NCBI GenBank assembly: GCA_938016265.1
Contig: CALLWB010000102.1
Span: 1 to 44,084, forward strand
Source of the DNA: an uncultured Saprospiraceae bacterium
GTDB lineage: Bacteria > Bacteroidota > Bacteroidia > Chitinophagales > Saprospiraceae
Direction: 5' to 3'
Length of the DNA: 44,084 nucleotides
Shown in pieces: positions 8,074-17,165 of the stretch (positions within the stretch are counted from its first letter, which is position 1; the number at the start of each line of letters is the position of its first letter). The notes below the pieces were generated by a model. It worked only from the letters and a program-made list of their open reading frames with translations, searched no databases and had not been told where the DNA came from. The translations under genes were made by a program, and so were the position numbers.

Positions 8074-8706
8074 ATGGCCAAGCAAAAATACTACGTTGTC
8101 TGGGAAGGCCACGAACCAGGGATTTACACCAGTTGGCCAGAATGCCAGCGACAAGTCAATGGTTTTGAAGGTGCCCGATACAAGTCCTTCAAATCCAAGG
8201 AAGAAGCAGATGATGCCTACTACAGTGATTCCCGAGATTACATAGGCAAAAGTCCTAAACAAACTACCAAAAAAAACGTCAGTGCCAAAGCAAGAGAAGC
8301 CATCATTTGGGATAGCATAGCAGTAGATGCCGCTTGCAGTGGCAACCCTGGAGCCATGGAATACCGGGGAGTAGACACCAAAACGGGCATCGAATTTTTT
8401 AGAATGGGCCCCTTCAGAAAAGGTACCAACAATGTTGGTGAATTTCTAGCCTTAGTGCACGGGCTCGCCTACCTAAAACAAAAAAATAGTGATCTGCCGA
8501 TCTATTCAGATTCAAGGATCGCCATTGGATGGGTCAAAAAGAAAAAACACCGCAGCAAATTGCAGCGCTCTGCTGTAAACGAAGGGATGTACAAACTAGT
8601 AGACCGTGCGGAGATCTGGCTAAAAAACAACACGTGGCCAAACAAAATATTGAAGTGGGAAACGAAAGAGTGGGGAGAGATTCCTGCCGACTTTGGCCGG
8701 AAATAG
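8074..8706 (+). CDS. rnhA: Ribonuclease HI with N-terminal viroplasmin-type hybrid-binding domain
   Basis: The 210-residue enzyme cleaves the RNA strand of RNA/DNA hybrids, removing primers and R-loops. Residues 4-50 are the hybrid-binding (Caulimovirus viroplasmin-like) domain, recognisable by YYVVWEGHEPGIY, the tryptophan at 21 and GFEGARYKSF. A lysine-rich linker leads to the RNase H fold. The catalytic acidic set is complete: D85 in VDAACSGNPG, E123 in NVGEFLAL, D146 in IYSDSR and D207 in PADFG. The usual TDG around the first aspartate is VDA here, a mild deviation seen in this subfamily. It is monocistronic and rightward. A TATCTTGC element lies about 25 bases before the start, resembling the phylum's -7 box with one mismatch. 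Confidence 0.93.
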   Translation: MAKQKYYVVWEGHEPGIYTSWPECQRQVNGFEGARYKSFKSKEEADDAYYSDSRDYIGKSPKQTTKKNVSAKAREAIIWDSIAVDAACSGNPGAMEYRGVDTKTGIEFFRMGPFRKGTNNVGEFLALVHGLAYLKQKNSDLPIYSDSRIAIGWVKKKKHRSKLQRSAVNEGMYKLVDRAEIWLKNNTWPNKILKWETKEWGEIPADFGRK

Positions 8707-8969
8707 TTGAGGTTTTTATCTAGGAATGGGGGCTTACTTTTGGGCTGCTTTCAATCTGCGCTAAACTTCATTTACCGCTTCCAATGACAAACCAGAGATT
8801 TTTGAGGCAATTTTTGGGTCAAATCCTAATCAAATCCGATGCTTCCATCGATGCTAAATGGATCAACTCCATGTCAAAACTTATCGTGTGGATTGTTCCA
8901 TTCTCCCATTCTGCTAATGTAGTAAATTGTTATTAGTGAACAACAGATTATTGGAAAGGTATCAACTAC

Positions 8970-9197
8970 CTACAATCGCTCATTTCCATGCTTGAAATTG
9001 CCAGTGATCCGTGCTAGAAAATGCTGAATTGTCAGTGCATCATCTGTTTCAATCAGTTTGACGAGTTTTTTAAAATCACTGCCGACTGCTGTCTTTATCA
9101 ATTTATTATTCCAATAGATTAATGCCTTCCCATTTTTTGTCAATTTCCAGGAGAAGGGTTGGTCGTTTTCAAGAATGTTGCGCTTGTCTGTTTTCAT
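8970..9197 (-). CDS. Conserved small protein ending in a TGNFKxGNE motif
   Basis: The 75-residue protein reads FSWKLTKNGKALIYWNNK in its first half and ends TGNFKHGNERL. From memory, a family of small bacterial proteins has the same plan (a beta-rich start with a central W, then a helical end with TGNFKRGNE), and I know of no function for it. It lies 50 bp behind the DUF4132 gene on the same strand, so the two may be cotranscribed. There is no signal peptide or membrane segment, so it is likely cytoplasmic. Confidence 0.65.
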   Translation of the reverse strand: MKTDKRNILENDQPFSWKLTKNGKALIYWNNKLIKTAVGSDFKKLVKLIETDDALTIQHFLARITGNFKHGNERL

Positions 9198-9247
9198 AGT
9201 GTTTCGTTCAACGAGGAAGAAATCTCAAAAGTTCCCGAACTCAATAA

Positions 9248-11836
9248 TCAACGCATCTTAATCTGCGAAGTAATAGACGAATCCGTAATCTTATCATCCG
9301 CAGCCAGCATAAATGCTTTCGACAAAATAATCGACAATCCAGCATCGCCCTCAAAGGGAATAAACAGATTACCCGTTACGTCTTTTTTCTTGCGGTCAGG
9401 CACAATACACAAATATTGATCGTTAGGCTCCATCAGAATGTTGGTGCTTCCTAAATGAATTTTGTAAGTCCTTAGTTTGCCTTCCACGATCAGAAATTTG
9501 TTTTCAATTTTTGCTTGTTTGCTGATCTTCAATCGAGGGACTAATTTCTCCAGTATTTCCTTTCTATTCTTGGCAGTTTCCGTCAAATCTCCGAAAGAAT
9601 AAGTGTGCCAATAATTTCGATAAGCAGGCAACTCTCCCGAGTCCATCCACGCAGGATCATTACCAACACTAGCCACACCGACAAACAAATCAGTATCCCG
9701 CAAAACTTCTGAAAATGGAATAGGAAGAATACCCCTTAGGTTGAGCAATTCCCCAGTAGCAAGGTCGTAAAATCGAATCTGATCGGTGCTCACATAATTC
9801 CAAATACCAGTCGCGTTGAAGGCATCATCCGCTTCAATACTTTGTACCCAAAATTCTGCTTTCAAGTTATACTCAGGCAGCTTCAAAACAGCAATGTCAG
9901 AACCTCCACCGTCCCAGGTGCCTTGCAATGAAGCATTCCAATTTCTGATTTTTGCCAAAGAGACATACTGGTGTTGTTTGAGAATATGCGCGGCCATTCT
10001 ATTGCTGTAAACGCCAGTGTTTATCTCTGCTTCTGTCAACAAATAGACTTCGCGATGCGCTTGTTTGATGGGCTGCCGAAGTTCATGGCTGTATAAAAAC
10101 TCCCGCCATTTTTTGATTGCTGCTACGGGTTGTTCGGAAGGATGCCAGAGCGTTATTTTATTGGAGTCAGTAGGAGAAAACGGGGTTAGTTCGTTGGTGA
10201 CCCATTGTTTGTTGAGGTAGATGGCGGCTTGTTTTTTGCCCGCTTCTTCAAATATCCAAATGATGTTTTTTGCTAGGAAAGAAACCAATCCATGGTGGAT
10301 GTAAAACTGATTCAGTTCCTCCAGATTCCAAGTACGATTTGCTCGAAACAGCAGGTCGATTCTTGATCGTTGAGCAGAGGTAGATTGGTCAATTTGTTTT
10401 TTGAGTTGTTTTAATTTCTTTAATTTTTCCTTGTGTTTTTCCTTCACATAGCTGGGGTCTGACTTCTGTGTTTTTCCATCTGGTTTTTCCCAGATTAAGG
10501 ATGATTTTCCGACGCCGGTTATTTGAAGTTGGGCGGTGTATTCGTCAAAGGCAATTGTGCGTTTGCCTTCTGTCAAACCGTAGTCATCAACAGACAGTTC
10601 TTCAATTTGGTGAAGGGAGACCCCTTTTTCTTTTGCTGCGGCTAATAGATATTTGCCAATTATTTTTCGGCCGTTAGTTTGTTTGATTTTCTGTTTTAGT
10701 TTGGTCAGTTGCCCAATACCATCCATTCCTTTGGATTTGTAGAGCATATAGAAACAAGCGTTTCCCAACCCTGCTGCTGCAGGTCCTTGCCCTGGTATTT
10801 TTTTGTAACACCGAACACTTAGATTGCTAATGTTGCGTAGCGTTTTTTCGTCATGAAAGTGGGCACACATCCAGACAAAACCCTTGATGGCGGTAAGGTT
10901 GCCAGCAGTAACAAAAAACTCCTCCGTATACTCGGTGCGCTGATTCAGGTATTCATGATAATGGATTTTTTCTTGGTTTTTCAGAAGGACCAAGTACTCC
11001 AGCCAACTGTTGACCACCTTCTTAAATTTGTTAGCGCCCAACTCTTTATACAATTCTTTAGTCGTATTCAGGTATTTTTTAGTAGGCTTGGACCCGGTTG
11101 CTTTTTGAGCAATCAGCAATAACTGAAACCAGCAATTTTGTTCTTCTGTTTTTAAGTTATGCAGCGTATTATTCGCGAAAGCACCAAATTCATCCGGTTC
11201 ATAAAACAACACTTTTACTGCCGCCGCTCCTTCATTAACAGCATCAAAAAACAGTTGGTCAATTTTTACAATAAAACCACTCACTTCTTTTTGATAACTG
11301 TTGAATTTTTCATCTTGAAAAATATTTTTGAGCTCGGTTAAGGACCTCTTCATTTCCGCGCCAATTTTTTTTCCTTTGTATTGCTTGATAATTTTGCTTA
11401 GGAAATAATTTGTCGGCCAGGAGTTGACAAACGAGTAATTGTCTTCGCTACTTTGTACAAATGCTTGAGCGATTTGGACGACATCTTTTTCCTCCAAAGC
11501 AAGCTTAGTCCGCATTAGCTGCTTAATGTAGTCTAGTAGAAAGTATAATTTTGGTTGATTTTGATATTGATTGCTTAGTCGGTTTCTCTTAGCACGATAA
11601 CGGTGGGATTGCTTGGCACAATAAACAATGAAATCGACCTTTTTTTTGTCTGGCCAACCCTTCACTTCTTTTTTATAAACTTCTAATACACTAACCTTAA
11701 TATTCCAGTAGTTGGTATACGGATGCACAGGATCGTTTATTGAATCATCGATAATCCGTTCATATTCCAGCTTGTTAGCAAAGTCCGGTTGCTGGTCATT
11801 TGAAAGTAGTCGTTTAAATTTGTCTAATATTCCCAT
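9248..11836 (-). CDS. DUF4132 (MolR-like) domain protein
   Basis: This is an 862-residue soluble protein. The first 450 residues are helix-rich and repeat-like. A lysine-rich helix (about 470-490) precedes the DUF4132 region, recognisable by ITLWHPSEQP, FVGVASVGNDPAWMD and TAKNRKEILEKLVPRLKI. The very end carries the family's best-conserved block, KLRTYKIHLGSTNILMEP and LCIVPD (787-814). E. coli relatives (MolR/YehI group) have no established biochemical function, despite an old link to molybdate regulation. The gene is followed by the small TGNFK protein and preceded, 38 bp upstream, by the EAD11-like/NTF2-like gene on the same strand, so the three may form one unit. Confidence 0.82.
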   Translation of the reverse strand: MGILDKFKRLLSNDQQPDFANKLEYERIIDDSINDPVHPYTNYWNIKVSVLEVYKKEVKGWPDKKKVDFIVYCAKQSHRYRAKRNRLSNQYQNQPKLYFLLDYIKQLMRTKLALEEKDVVQIAQAFVQSSEDNYSFVNSWPTNYFLSKIIKQYKGKKIGAEMKRSLTELKNIFQDEKFNSYQKEVSGFIVKIDQLFFDAVNEGAAAVKVLFYEPDEFGAFANNTLHNLKTEEQNCWFQLLLIAQKATGSKPTKKYLNTTKELYKELGANKFKKVVNSWLEYLVLLKNQEKIHYHEYLNQRTEYTEEFFVTAGNLTAIKGFVWMCAHFHDEKTLRNISNLSVRCYKKIPGQGPAAAGLGNACFYMLYKSKGMDGIGQLTKLKQKIKQTNGRKIIGKYLLAAAKEKGVSLHQIEELSVDDYGLTEGKRTIAFDEYTAQLQITGVGKSSLIWEKPDGKTQKSDPSYVKEKHKEKLKKLKQLKKQIDQSTSAQRSRIDLLFRANRTWNLEELNQFYIHHGLVSFLAKNIIWIFEEAGKKQAAIYLNKQWVTNELTPFSPTDSNKITLWHPSEQPVAAIKKWREFLYSHELRQPIKQAHREVYLLTEAEINTGVYSNRMAAHILKQHQYVSLAKIRNWNASLQGTWDGGGSDIAVLKLPEYNLKAEFWVQSIEADDAFNATGIWNYVSTDQIRFYDLATGELLNLRGILPIPFSEVLRDTDLFVGVASVGNDPAWMDSGELPAYRNYWHTYSFGDLTETAKNRKEILEKLVPRLKISKQAKIENKFLIVEGKLRTYKIHLGSTNILMEPNDQYLCIVPDRKKKDVTGNLFIPFEGDAGLSIILSKAFMLAADDKITDSSITSQIKMR

Positions 11837-11874
11837 TCGCTAAATTGAAGCATAAATATAACGAAAGGAATTGG

Positions 11875-12519
11875 TTAGATGCTATTCAATAATTCCATTT
11901 TTTTAAGGATTTGAGCAAAGAATTTCCATCTGCCGTTTACTTTCTCAAACGAATGGATAAAGGAAGAAACGTTGGCATTGAAATGTGCTGCTTCTCCTAG
12001 CGGGCGAGTGATTTGTGTTACCGTTGCGGTGGCAAATTGCTCATCCATCGCAGTGATTTCAATGGACAAAATCTCGTATTCGGCGTCTATTTGCTGGAAT
12101 AAATTATTTACCAACGGCAAGGATTCGGCATGGATGTCTGGATGGATTGTCTTTGCAAACATATCGATATCTTCTATCATGCTCGCATACGCATTCGCAT
12201 GCACCAACAACTCAATTTCGATGTTTCTAAGGTCTTCTTGTTTTGGAATTTGTCCCAGTGTTTTTTCAACTTCGTCCTTGCAGTCGATAATGCTGTACGT
12301 CACTTTATTGATTTCTGTCAAGTAGGTTTCGTTGGTAAAGTGCCCGTCTTTTTTTTCTTTTTGAATTTGAGAGACCCTCGCTTTTACCTTTATTAGTTCG
12401 TTGTACAGCTTTTTATTGTCTAGAAGATTCTGTGTAATTCGCATCATGTAGTCCATTGCCATCTCGTATCTCGCCTGACCAATCAAGTTCTCTATACTGA
12501 TAATTGCATCATGTTTCAT
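11875..12519 (-). CDS. EAD11-like effector-associated domain fused to NTF2-like domain
   Basis: The 214-residue protein has two parts. Residues 5-80 form two or three helices matching the pattern of effector-associated domain 11 in Bacteroidota conflict proteins: IENLIGQARYEMAMDYMM, then KVKARVSQIQKEKKDGHFTN and YLTEINKVTYSII. Residues 105-212 look NTF2/SnoaL-like, with a conserved cone-shaped fold signature: DIDMFAKTIHPD, EITAMDEQFATATVTQITRP and FEKVNGRWKFFA. EADs are thought to recruit partner proteins that carry a matching EAD. The gene heads a leftward group with the DUF4132 gene 38 bp downstream. A TATATTTG promoter element sits 13 bp before the start (12533-12540). The NTF2-like call is good and the EAD11 call is from pattern memory. 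Confidence 0.65.
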   Translation of the reverse strand: MKHDAIISIENLIGQARYEMAMDYMMRITQNLLDNKKLYNELIKVKARVSQIQKEKKDGHFTNETYLTEINKVTYSIIDCKDEVEKTLGQIPKQEDLRNIEIELLVHANAYASMIEDIDMFAKTIHPDIHAESLPLVNNLFQQIDAEYEILSIEITAMDEQFATATVTQITRPLGEAAHFNANVSSFIHSFEKVNGRWKFFAQILKKMELLNSI

Positions 12520-12532
12520 GTTCTTTTTTTGA

Positions 12533-12540
12533 CAAATATA
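12533..12540 (-). promoter_or_regulatory. -7 promoter element of the EAD11-like gene
   Basis: The minus strand reads TATATTTG, a perfect TAnnTTTG element, 13 bp before the start codon. This would give a leader of under 10 bases. No good -33 TTTG partner is seen. Confidence 0.5.
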
Positions 12541-12695
12541 AAGTATTTTTTATATGTGTGCTTAGTGAAACATTCAAATGAGATAATGAAAAGGGAGAAT
12601 AATGAAAAATACCGCTATCAAAGAGATACAATACCATCCATACTGTGCATAAAACCAACGTATCATTGAGCGTATTAAAAAAACGTATTCCCGTA

Positions 12696-14324
12696 TTAAT
12701 CCAAGATCCCCAATTCCTCTTTTGCCGTCTTTTTAATACTATTCATACAGTTTTTCTTCAATAAAATAGAAGCGGTAAACACCCCAGAACTCAAAGCACC
12801 CATTACCCCGACACACAGAATATCCTGCCCCGTCAAAAACAGATTTTTAACAGGAGAGACTACCCGCAAAAATTTATGTTCGAACCGTTCTGGCGTAGCA
12901 GCAAGACCATAGATCTCTCCATGCTCATAGTTGGTAAAATGTTTGGTCGACAAAGGAGAAGACAATTCATAATAATCAATCTTACCGCGCAAATTTGGGG
13001 CTACTGAATACAAGGACTCCAGCAGCTTCTGAGAAAATTTTTCCTTCAATTGCAAATATTCATCCCCTCGTTTTTTCCAGCGTTCCCCTTCCCATTGTTC
13101 AAACAATTCGTAAGGAGCAACGGTAATAATCTCTATCGTACTTTTACCCGGATACCGATCTTCCCAGGTAGGGTCTTTCACCGAAGGAAAAGAAATATAG
13201 ACCACCGGAAAATCATTTTCCAAGGGATTGCGAAGGAAGTCTGCGCCGGCTTTGTCATGATCATTGTGCTGATAAATCCAGTAGTTTGATTTTTTCAGGC
13301 CGAGATTTTCGGCGGTATCTTTTATTCCGATATACAAGCAAATATGAGCTACCGATGGTTTTAGTCCACGCAGTTTTTCCTTGAAATTGTGCTTTTCGCG
13401 AATAGCCGGTGGTAGTAGCCGAAGGTACGTATTCATGGCGCCGGCACTGCTGACAATCTTAGGAGCGAAGAGCGCTTTGCCGTCTTTCATTTTTACACCG
13501 ACGGCCGTATTTTTTTTGACAATTATCTCCGCTACTTCAGCATTGGACAGAACCAGTCCGCCGGCTTCCTTGATGACGGGACAAATATAATTGGCAATAC
13601 TGGCTGACCCACCCACAGGGAAACAAGCCCCTTCCATATAATGATTGACGATCGTGCAGTGAATACCAAAACTGCTTTCCGCAGGTGCTACACCGTAATC
13701 GCCATATTGGCCGGTTAGGACCGCGATCAGCTCCTTGTTGCTGGTGATTTCGCTGAGGACGGAGAGGGTAGTGCGGTGTGCAAATTTACCGAAGCCCTTT
13801 TTCATCAACCCACCAAAGATTTTTGACCAAAACTTAGGCAACATCCGTTCTGCAAAATACATCGAAAACACTTGCTGCGCTTCCAGCAGCAATTCCATAT
13901 ATTGATCTATTGATTTATGATCTTCCGGGGTAGGAAATTGCTCCTTCATTTTTTCGGCAAACTCCTCTCTTCCAGCTACAATATCATATTGCTTTCCTTT
14001 AACAATAATTTTATCAAAGTCATCCGGCATTGGTTCCCATTCGATCTTTCCGTTAGTGATGTGATGAAATAACTGGTAGTTAAACTCATTAGGATCATCG
14101 ATTTTGCCAATGTAGTGCAAGCCCACATCCCACTCATATTCCGGCCGTTTAAAAACATGCGTAAACCCTCCGATCGTATAGTGTTGTTCGAGCACAAGCA
14201 CCCGTTTCCCTTCCTTGGAAAGAATGGCGGCTAGCCCTAGGCCACTAATCCCTGACCCGATCACGATGACATCATAGGATTCGGTCACCTGTATTTTCTT
14301 GTAAGATTCAGTGGCTTCGATCAT
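12696..14324 (-). CDS. FAD-dependent oxidoreductase of the retinol saturase / CrtI-CrtISO family
   Basis: The 542-residue protein begins with a classic FAD-binding Rossmann motif (VIGSGISGLG at 21-30, followed by RVLVLEQ), then GGFTHVF and DVGLHYIG. This run resembles all-trans-retinol 13,14-reductase and carotenoid isomerase more closely than true phytoene desaturase. The C-terminal FAD motif is also present (NLFLTGQDILCVGVMGALSSG). Family members isomerise or saturate conjugated polyenes, but the substrate here is unknown. It is the last gene of a leftward run with ruvX/yqgF and def (gaps of 21 and 27 bp), which may only reflect transcriptional convenience. There is no carotenoid cluster next to it, so a pathway role cannot be assigned. 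Confidence 0.85.
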   Translation of the reverse strand: MIEATESYKKIQVTESYDVIVIGSGISGLGLAAILSKEGKRVLVLEQHYTIGGFTHVFKRPEYEWDVGLHYIGKIDDPNEFNYQLFHHITNGKIEWEPMPDDFDKIIVKGKQYDIVAGREEFAEKMKEQFPTPEDHKSIDQYMELLLEAQQVFSMYFAERMLPKFWSKIFGGLMKKGFGKFAHRTTLSVLSEITSNKELIAVLTGQYGDYGVAPAESSFGIHCTIVNHYMEGACFPVGGSASIANYICPVIKEAGGLVLSNAEVAEIIVKKNTAVGVKMKDGKALFAPKIVSSAGAMNTYLRLLPPAIREKHNFKEKLRGLKPSVAHICLYIGIKDTAENLGLKKSNYWIYQHNDHDKAGADFLRNPLENDFPVVYISFPSVKDPTWEDRYPGKSTIEIITVAPYELFEQWEGERWKKRGDEYLQLKEKFSQKLLESLYSVAPNLRGKIDYYELSSPLSTKHFTNYEHGEIYGLAATPERFEHKFLRVVSPVKNLFLTGQDILCVGVMGALSSGVFTASILLKKNCMNSIKKTAKEELGILD

Positions 14325-14351
14325 GGAGTTACTTTGTTTTGAATGGGTAGA

Positions 14352-14909
14352 TTAGCGTAAGTTAAATTTCACTTTGTAGTCTACTTCGATGAGACCTTTT
14401 CTCAATTTTTCAAGCTTACGCTTAATCAGCCTTTTTTTAATAGGTTTAAGATGATCCAGGAACAAAATGCCATCGATGTGGTCATATTCATGTTGGATGA
14501 CTCTGGCATTAAGGCCGTCGTATATCTCATCATGCTTTACCCAGTTTTCGTCAAAATAAGTAACTCTGATTTTTGGTTGACGGGATACATCGCCTCTAAT
14601 GTTAGGAATACTTAGGCAGCCTTCTTCATAGTCGTAGGCTTTGCCAGATTCGGCAGTGATTTCGGCGTTGATAAATGCTTTTTTGATTCCTTGGTCTTCT
14701 TCACCTTCTTCCATACTTTGGATGGTGTCTACGGTGAAAATTCGTAGGGATTTACCTACTTGAGGTCCGGCAAGTCCGACACCGCTAGCAGCATACATTG
14801 TTTCAAACATGTCTTCCACCAGTTTCGGTAAATCTTCAAAATCTTTAGGTATTTCTTTAGCTTCTTCTCTTAAAACAGGAAACCCAAAGCAATAAATCGG
14901 TAGTATCAT
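14352..14909 (-). CDS. def: Peptide deformylase
   Basis: The 185-residue metalloenzyme removes the formyl group from the N-terminal methionine of new proteins. All three signature motifs are present: GVGLAGPQ at 43-50 (Gly in place of the second Ala of GxGLAAxQ), EGCLS with metal ligand C98, and QHEYDHIDG with H140, catalytic E141 and H144. The acidic insertion EEGEEDQG near 68-74 is typical of longer Bacteroidota forms. It lies 21 bp behind the yqgF gene and 27 bp ahead of the oxidoreductase, all leftward, so a small operon is likely. Confidence 0.97.
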   Translation of the reverse strand: MILPIYCFGFPVLREEAKEIPKDFEDLPKLVEDMFETMYAASGVGLAGPQVGKSLRIFTVDTIQSMEEGEEDQGIKKAFINAEITAESGKAYDYEEGCLSIPNIRGDVSRQPKIRVTYFDENWVKHDEIYDGLNARVIQHEYDHIDGILFLDHLKPIKKRLIKRKLEKLRKGLIEVDYKVKFNLR

Positions 14910-14930
14910 AATCTCTTTTTAATATTCAGT

Positions 14931-15347
14931 TTAAGGTCGGATGGATTCCATATAGTCCTGCAATATGAGTACAGCGCTTATTTTATCCACTAATCCTTTG
15001 TCTCTTCTTTTTTTCTTTTTTGCTCCGCTTTGGCGGATTATTTTTGTTGCCTTTTTAGAGGTGAATCGTTCGTCTACCCGGGCAATTTTTATACTGGGAA
15101 ATTCTTTTTTTATTTTTCGAATGAATCCAACAATCAAGTGCTCAATAGGACTTGGTTCATCATTTAGTTGCAAGGGTTCACCAACTACGATACATTCTAC
15201 CTCTTCTTTACTAATATAAAGGCATAAATAATCAAATAGTTCACCAGTGGCTACTGTATCTAGCCCCCCCGCAATTATTTTCAGCGGATCAGAAACAGCA
15301 AGTCCTGTTCGCTTCGTTCCGTAATCTATGCCCATTATTCGTCCCAC
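14931..15347 (-). CDS. ruvX: Putative pre-16S rRNA nuclease / Holliday junction resolvase-like YqgF (RuvX)
   Basis: The 138-residue protein has the RNase H-like YqgF fold, which trims the 5' end of pre-16S rRNA in E. coli. Motifs are IDYGTKRTGLAVSDP with D8, VVGEPLQLN, VDERFTS and the closing DKISAVLILQDYM with its aspartate. The chosen start is a GTG at 15347, giving MGRIMGIDYG as in relatives; an ATG at 15335 would shorten it by four residues. It is first in the leftward run with def and the oxidoreductase. A TATCTTTG element lies four bases upstream of the GTG. Confidence 0.95.
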   Translation of the reverse strand: MGRIMGIDYGTKRTGLAVSDPLKIIAGGLDTVATGELFDYLCLYISKEEVECIVVGEPLQLNDEPSPIEHLIVGFIRKIKKEFPSIKIARVDERFTSKKATKIIRQSGAKKKKRRDKGLVDKISAVLILQDYMESIRP

Positions 15348-15351
15348 GTCG

Positions 15352-15359
15352 CAAAGATA
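15352..15359 (-). promoter_or_regulatory. -7 promoter element for the yqgF-def run
   Basis: The minus strand reads TATCTTTG, a perfect TAnnTTTG match, ending four bases before the GTG start. Transcription would begin at or near the start codon. The -33 partner is not clear. Confidence 0.5.
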
Positions 15360-15477
15360 AATAAATGAATGGAAATGTTGCGTGGAAGGGGGCGTGATTC
15401 GTTAATAGTAGGTTTTTGACCAACAAAAAAAAGATATCCTCCTTTAGGCAAGCGTTTTTTTAGCAATTACAAGTAAT

Positions 15478-16161
15478 TTAATAATCATCGCCACTGCCGC
15501 TCCCGTCAAAAGAACCACCACCATCAGATCCACCAGAGCCAAAACCAGAATCAAAACCATCGTCACCAAAAGATTGGCCAGGTGTTTTATCACCTCTAAA
15601 TAGGAAAAAATTAACAAAAATGCCAATTACACTAAAGATGGCAAAGATCGCAGGAATCGACCATTTGGGCCATTTTGGCCATGTTATAAATGATTTTGGA
15701 GAAAGTATCTGCTTGCTCAATCCTGCAATTCCTTGTTCAATAGCAGCTGCGTAGTTGTCCATTTTTAGGAGGGGCTTCATATATAGTTTGATGACCTCGT
15801 CAATGGCCGGCTCTGTCAATTGTTGTTTGACCGCTTTGCTAGTTGCAATAAAGAGTTTTCGATCCTTCACAGAAAAAAAGATCAGTGCCCCTCGTTCTTC
15901 ATTGTGTTGACCGACCCCCAGTTTGTTGGCGAGTTGGGTCGCTTGGGATCTCGAAGACTTTCCTGGATCCAATCGATCTACAAGGATAGTCCTGAATTCG
16001 ATATTATCTCTATGCTGAATTTCTTTACTCAGCGCATTGATCGTTGCTAGTTGTTCTTGAGTTAAGGTGTTGGTATAATCTTGAATGAATGGTGTTTCCG
16101 AAGCAATTAGAAAGGGGAGCGTTACCAGAAAAAAAGAAAAACTTAGAATCAGTTGTTTCAT
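15478..16161 (-). CDS. TPM domain protein with signal peptide and glycine-rich tail
   Basis: The 227-residue protein starts with a signal peptide (MKQLILSFSFFLVTLPFLIAS). It continues as a TPM domain at about 25-150, marked by FIQDYTNTLTQEQLATINAL, RGALIFFSVKDRKLFI and the closing YAAAIEQGI helix. One membrane segment (about 175-195) follows, then a serine/glycine/aspartate tail (GSGGSDGGGSFDGSGSG). This is the plan of YgcG-type proteins anchored in the cytoplasmic membrane with the TPM domain outside. TPM domains have been linked to acid phosphatase activity in plants and to photosystem II assembly and repair; the bacterial role is unsettled. It lies 104 bp behind the prenyltransferase gene on the same strand. 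Confidence 0.88.
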   Translation of the reverse strand: MKQLILSFSFFLVTLPFLIASETPFIQDYTNTLTQEQLATINALSKEIQHRDNIEFRTILVDRLDPGKSSRSQATQLANKLGVGQHNEERGALIFFSVKDRKLFIATSKAVKQQLTEPAIDEVIKLYMKPLLKMDNYAAAIEQGIAGLSKQILSPKSFITWPKWPKWSIPAIFAIFSVIGIFVNFFLFRGDKTPGQSFGDDGFDSGFGSGGSDGGGSFDGSGSGDDY

Positions 16162-16265
16162 AATCGTTTTTTGGTTTTACAAAGTGGTTCCTACTTAAAA
16201 TACGGTGGAAAAGGCGAGTTAGTTCCACAACTAAGAAACATTCGTCTAAAACCAAACAAAAATCG

Positions 16266-17132
16266 TCAAATTGCCATCAAATCCACCAAAAAGAAAACAC
16301 TTAGCAATACACTTGCAATACCATTCGTTGTAAAAAATGCGAGATTGACTCGACTCAAATCATCCGCCTTCACCAGCGTGTGCTGATAGACCAACAATCC
16401 AACAAATAGTATAGAACCCAGCAGCAACACCCAGCCAAAATCAGGAAATCGGTTCGCAATCAAATACGCATTCATAAGGATAAAAACAGCACACAACATA
16501 TGCAATACCGAGGAAAGCAGTAACGAGTTTTTTGTCCCCAAGCGAACTGGAATAGACTGCAAGTCGAGCGATCGATCAAACTCTTCATCCTGCAAAGCAT
16601 AAATGATATCAAAACCCGAAACCCAGCACAAAACCGCAAACGAATAGAGTAGGGGAATGATGTCAAATTGCCCGCCAGCAGCCAGATAGGCACCAATCGG
16701 CGCTAGAGAAAGCCCCAGGCCCAACACAAAATGACACAACCACGTAAATCGCTTGGTATAACTATACACCAAAATAATAAACAAGGCAATCGGAGACAGA
16801 TAAAAGCAAAGCGGATTGATAAACCAAGTCGCCACCACAAACAACAAACAATTGACAATAACAAACGCCAACGCTTTCGGCGGACTGATTTTACCAGCAG
16901 GGATCTCCCGTTCAATCGTCCTAGGATTTTTTTCGTCAATATCCCGATCAATATATCGATTGAAAGCCATCGCCGCACTCCGCGCAAAAACCATACAAAG
17001 GATGACCAACAAAAACAACTGCCAACTAAACCCAATATTCAACTCCCTTCTCGCCAAAAAAAATCCGATCAACGCAAAAGGAAGTGCGAAAATGGTGTGA
17101 CTAAATTTGATCAAAGAAAGGTACCTGTCCAT
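16266..17132 (-). CDS. UbiA-family polyprenyltransferase (menaquinone pathway, MqnP/UbiA-like)
   Basis: This integral membrane enzyme has about eight or nine helices and transfers a polyprenyl chain to an aromatic acceptor. The two aspartate-rich motifs that bind Mg-diphosphate are clear: FNRYIDRDID (N, D and D, near residues 58-66) and the second loop YALQDEEFD. The sequence is of the 4-hydroxybenzoate octaprenyltransferase-like subtype that acts as MqnP in futalosine-dependent menaquinone synthesis in many Bacteroidota; that choice is inference, as no mqn gene is next to it. I take the ATG at 17132 (MDRYLSLIKFSHTIFALPFA, the usual family start). An ATG at 17147 would add MKLLA but would leave almost no leader after the promoter element. 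Confidence 0.9.
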   Translation of the reverse strand: MDRYLSLIKFSHTIFALPFALIGFFLARRELNIGFSWQLFLLVILCMVFARSAAMAFNRYIDRDIDEKNPRTIEREIPAGKISPPKALAFVIVNCLLFVVATWFINPLCFYLSPIALFIILVYSYTKRFTWLCHFVLGLGLSLAPIGAYLAAGGQFDIIPLLYSFAVLCWVSGFDIIYALQDEEFDRSLDLQSIPVRLGTKNSLLLSSVLHMLCAVFILMNAYLIANRFPDFGWVLLLGSILFVGLLVYQHTLVKADDLSRVNLAFFTTNGIASVLLSVFFLVDLMAI

Positions 17133-17157
17133 TGCTAATAGTTTCATAATGAGTTGG

Positions 17158-17165
17158 CAAATTTA
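17158..17165 (-). promoter_or_regulatory. -7 promoter element of the prenyltransferase gene
   Basis: The minus strand reads TAAATTTG, a perfect TAnnTTTG match, 25 bp before the preferred start at 17132 and 10 bp before the alternative start at 17147. It supports the downstream start. No clear -33 TTTG is present. Confidence 0.5.

Noticed and set aside
12696-14324. Reading the oxidoreductase as a phytoene desaturase of a carotenoid cluster
   Set aside because: No crtB, crtY or other carotenoid gene is adjacent, and the N-terminal motifs fit retinol saturase-like proteins better.
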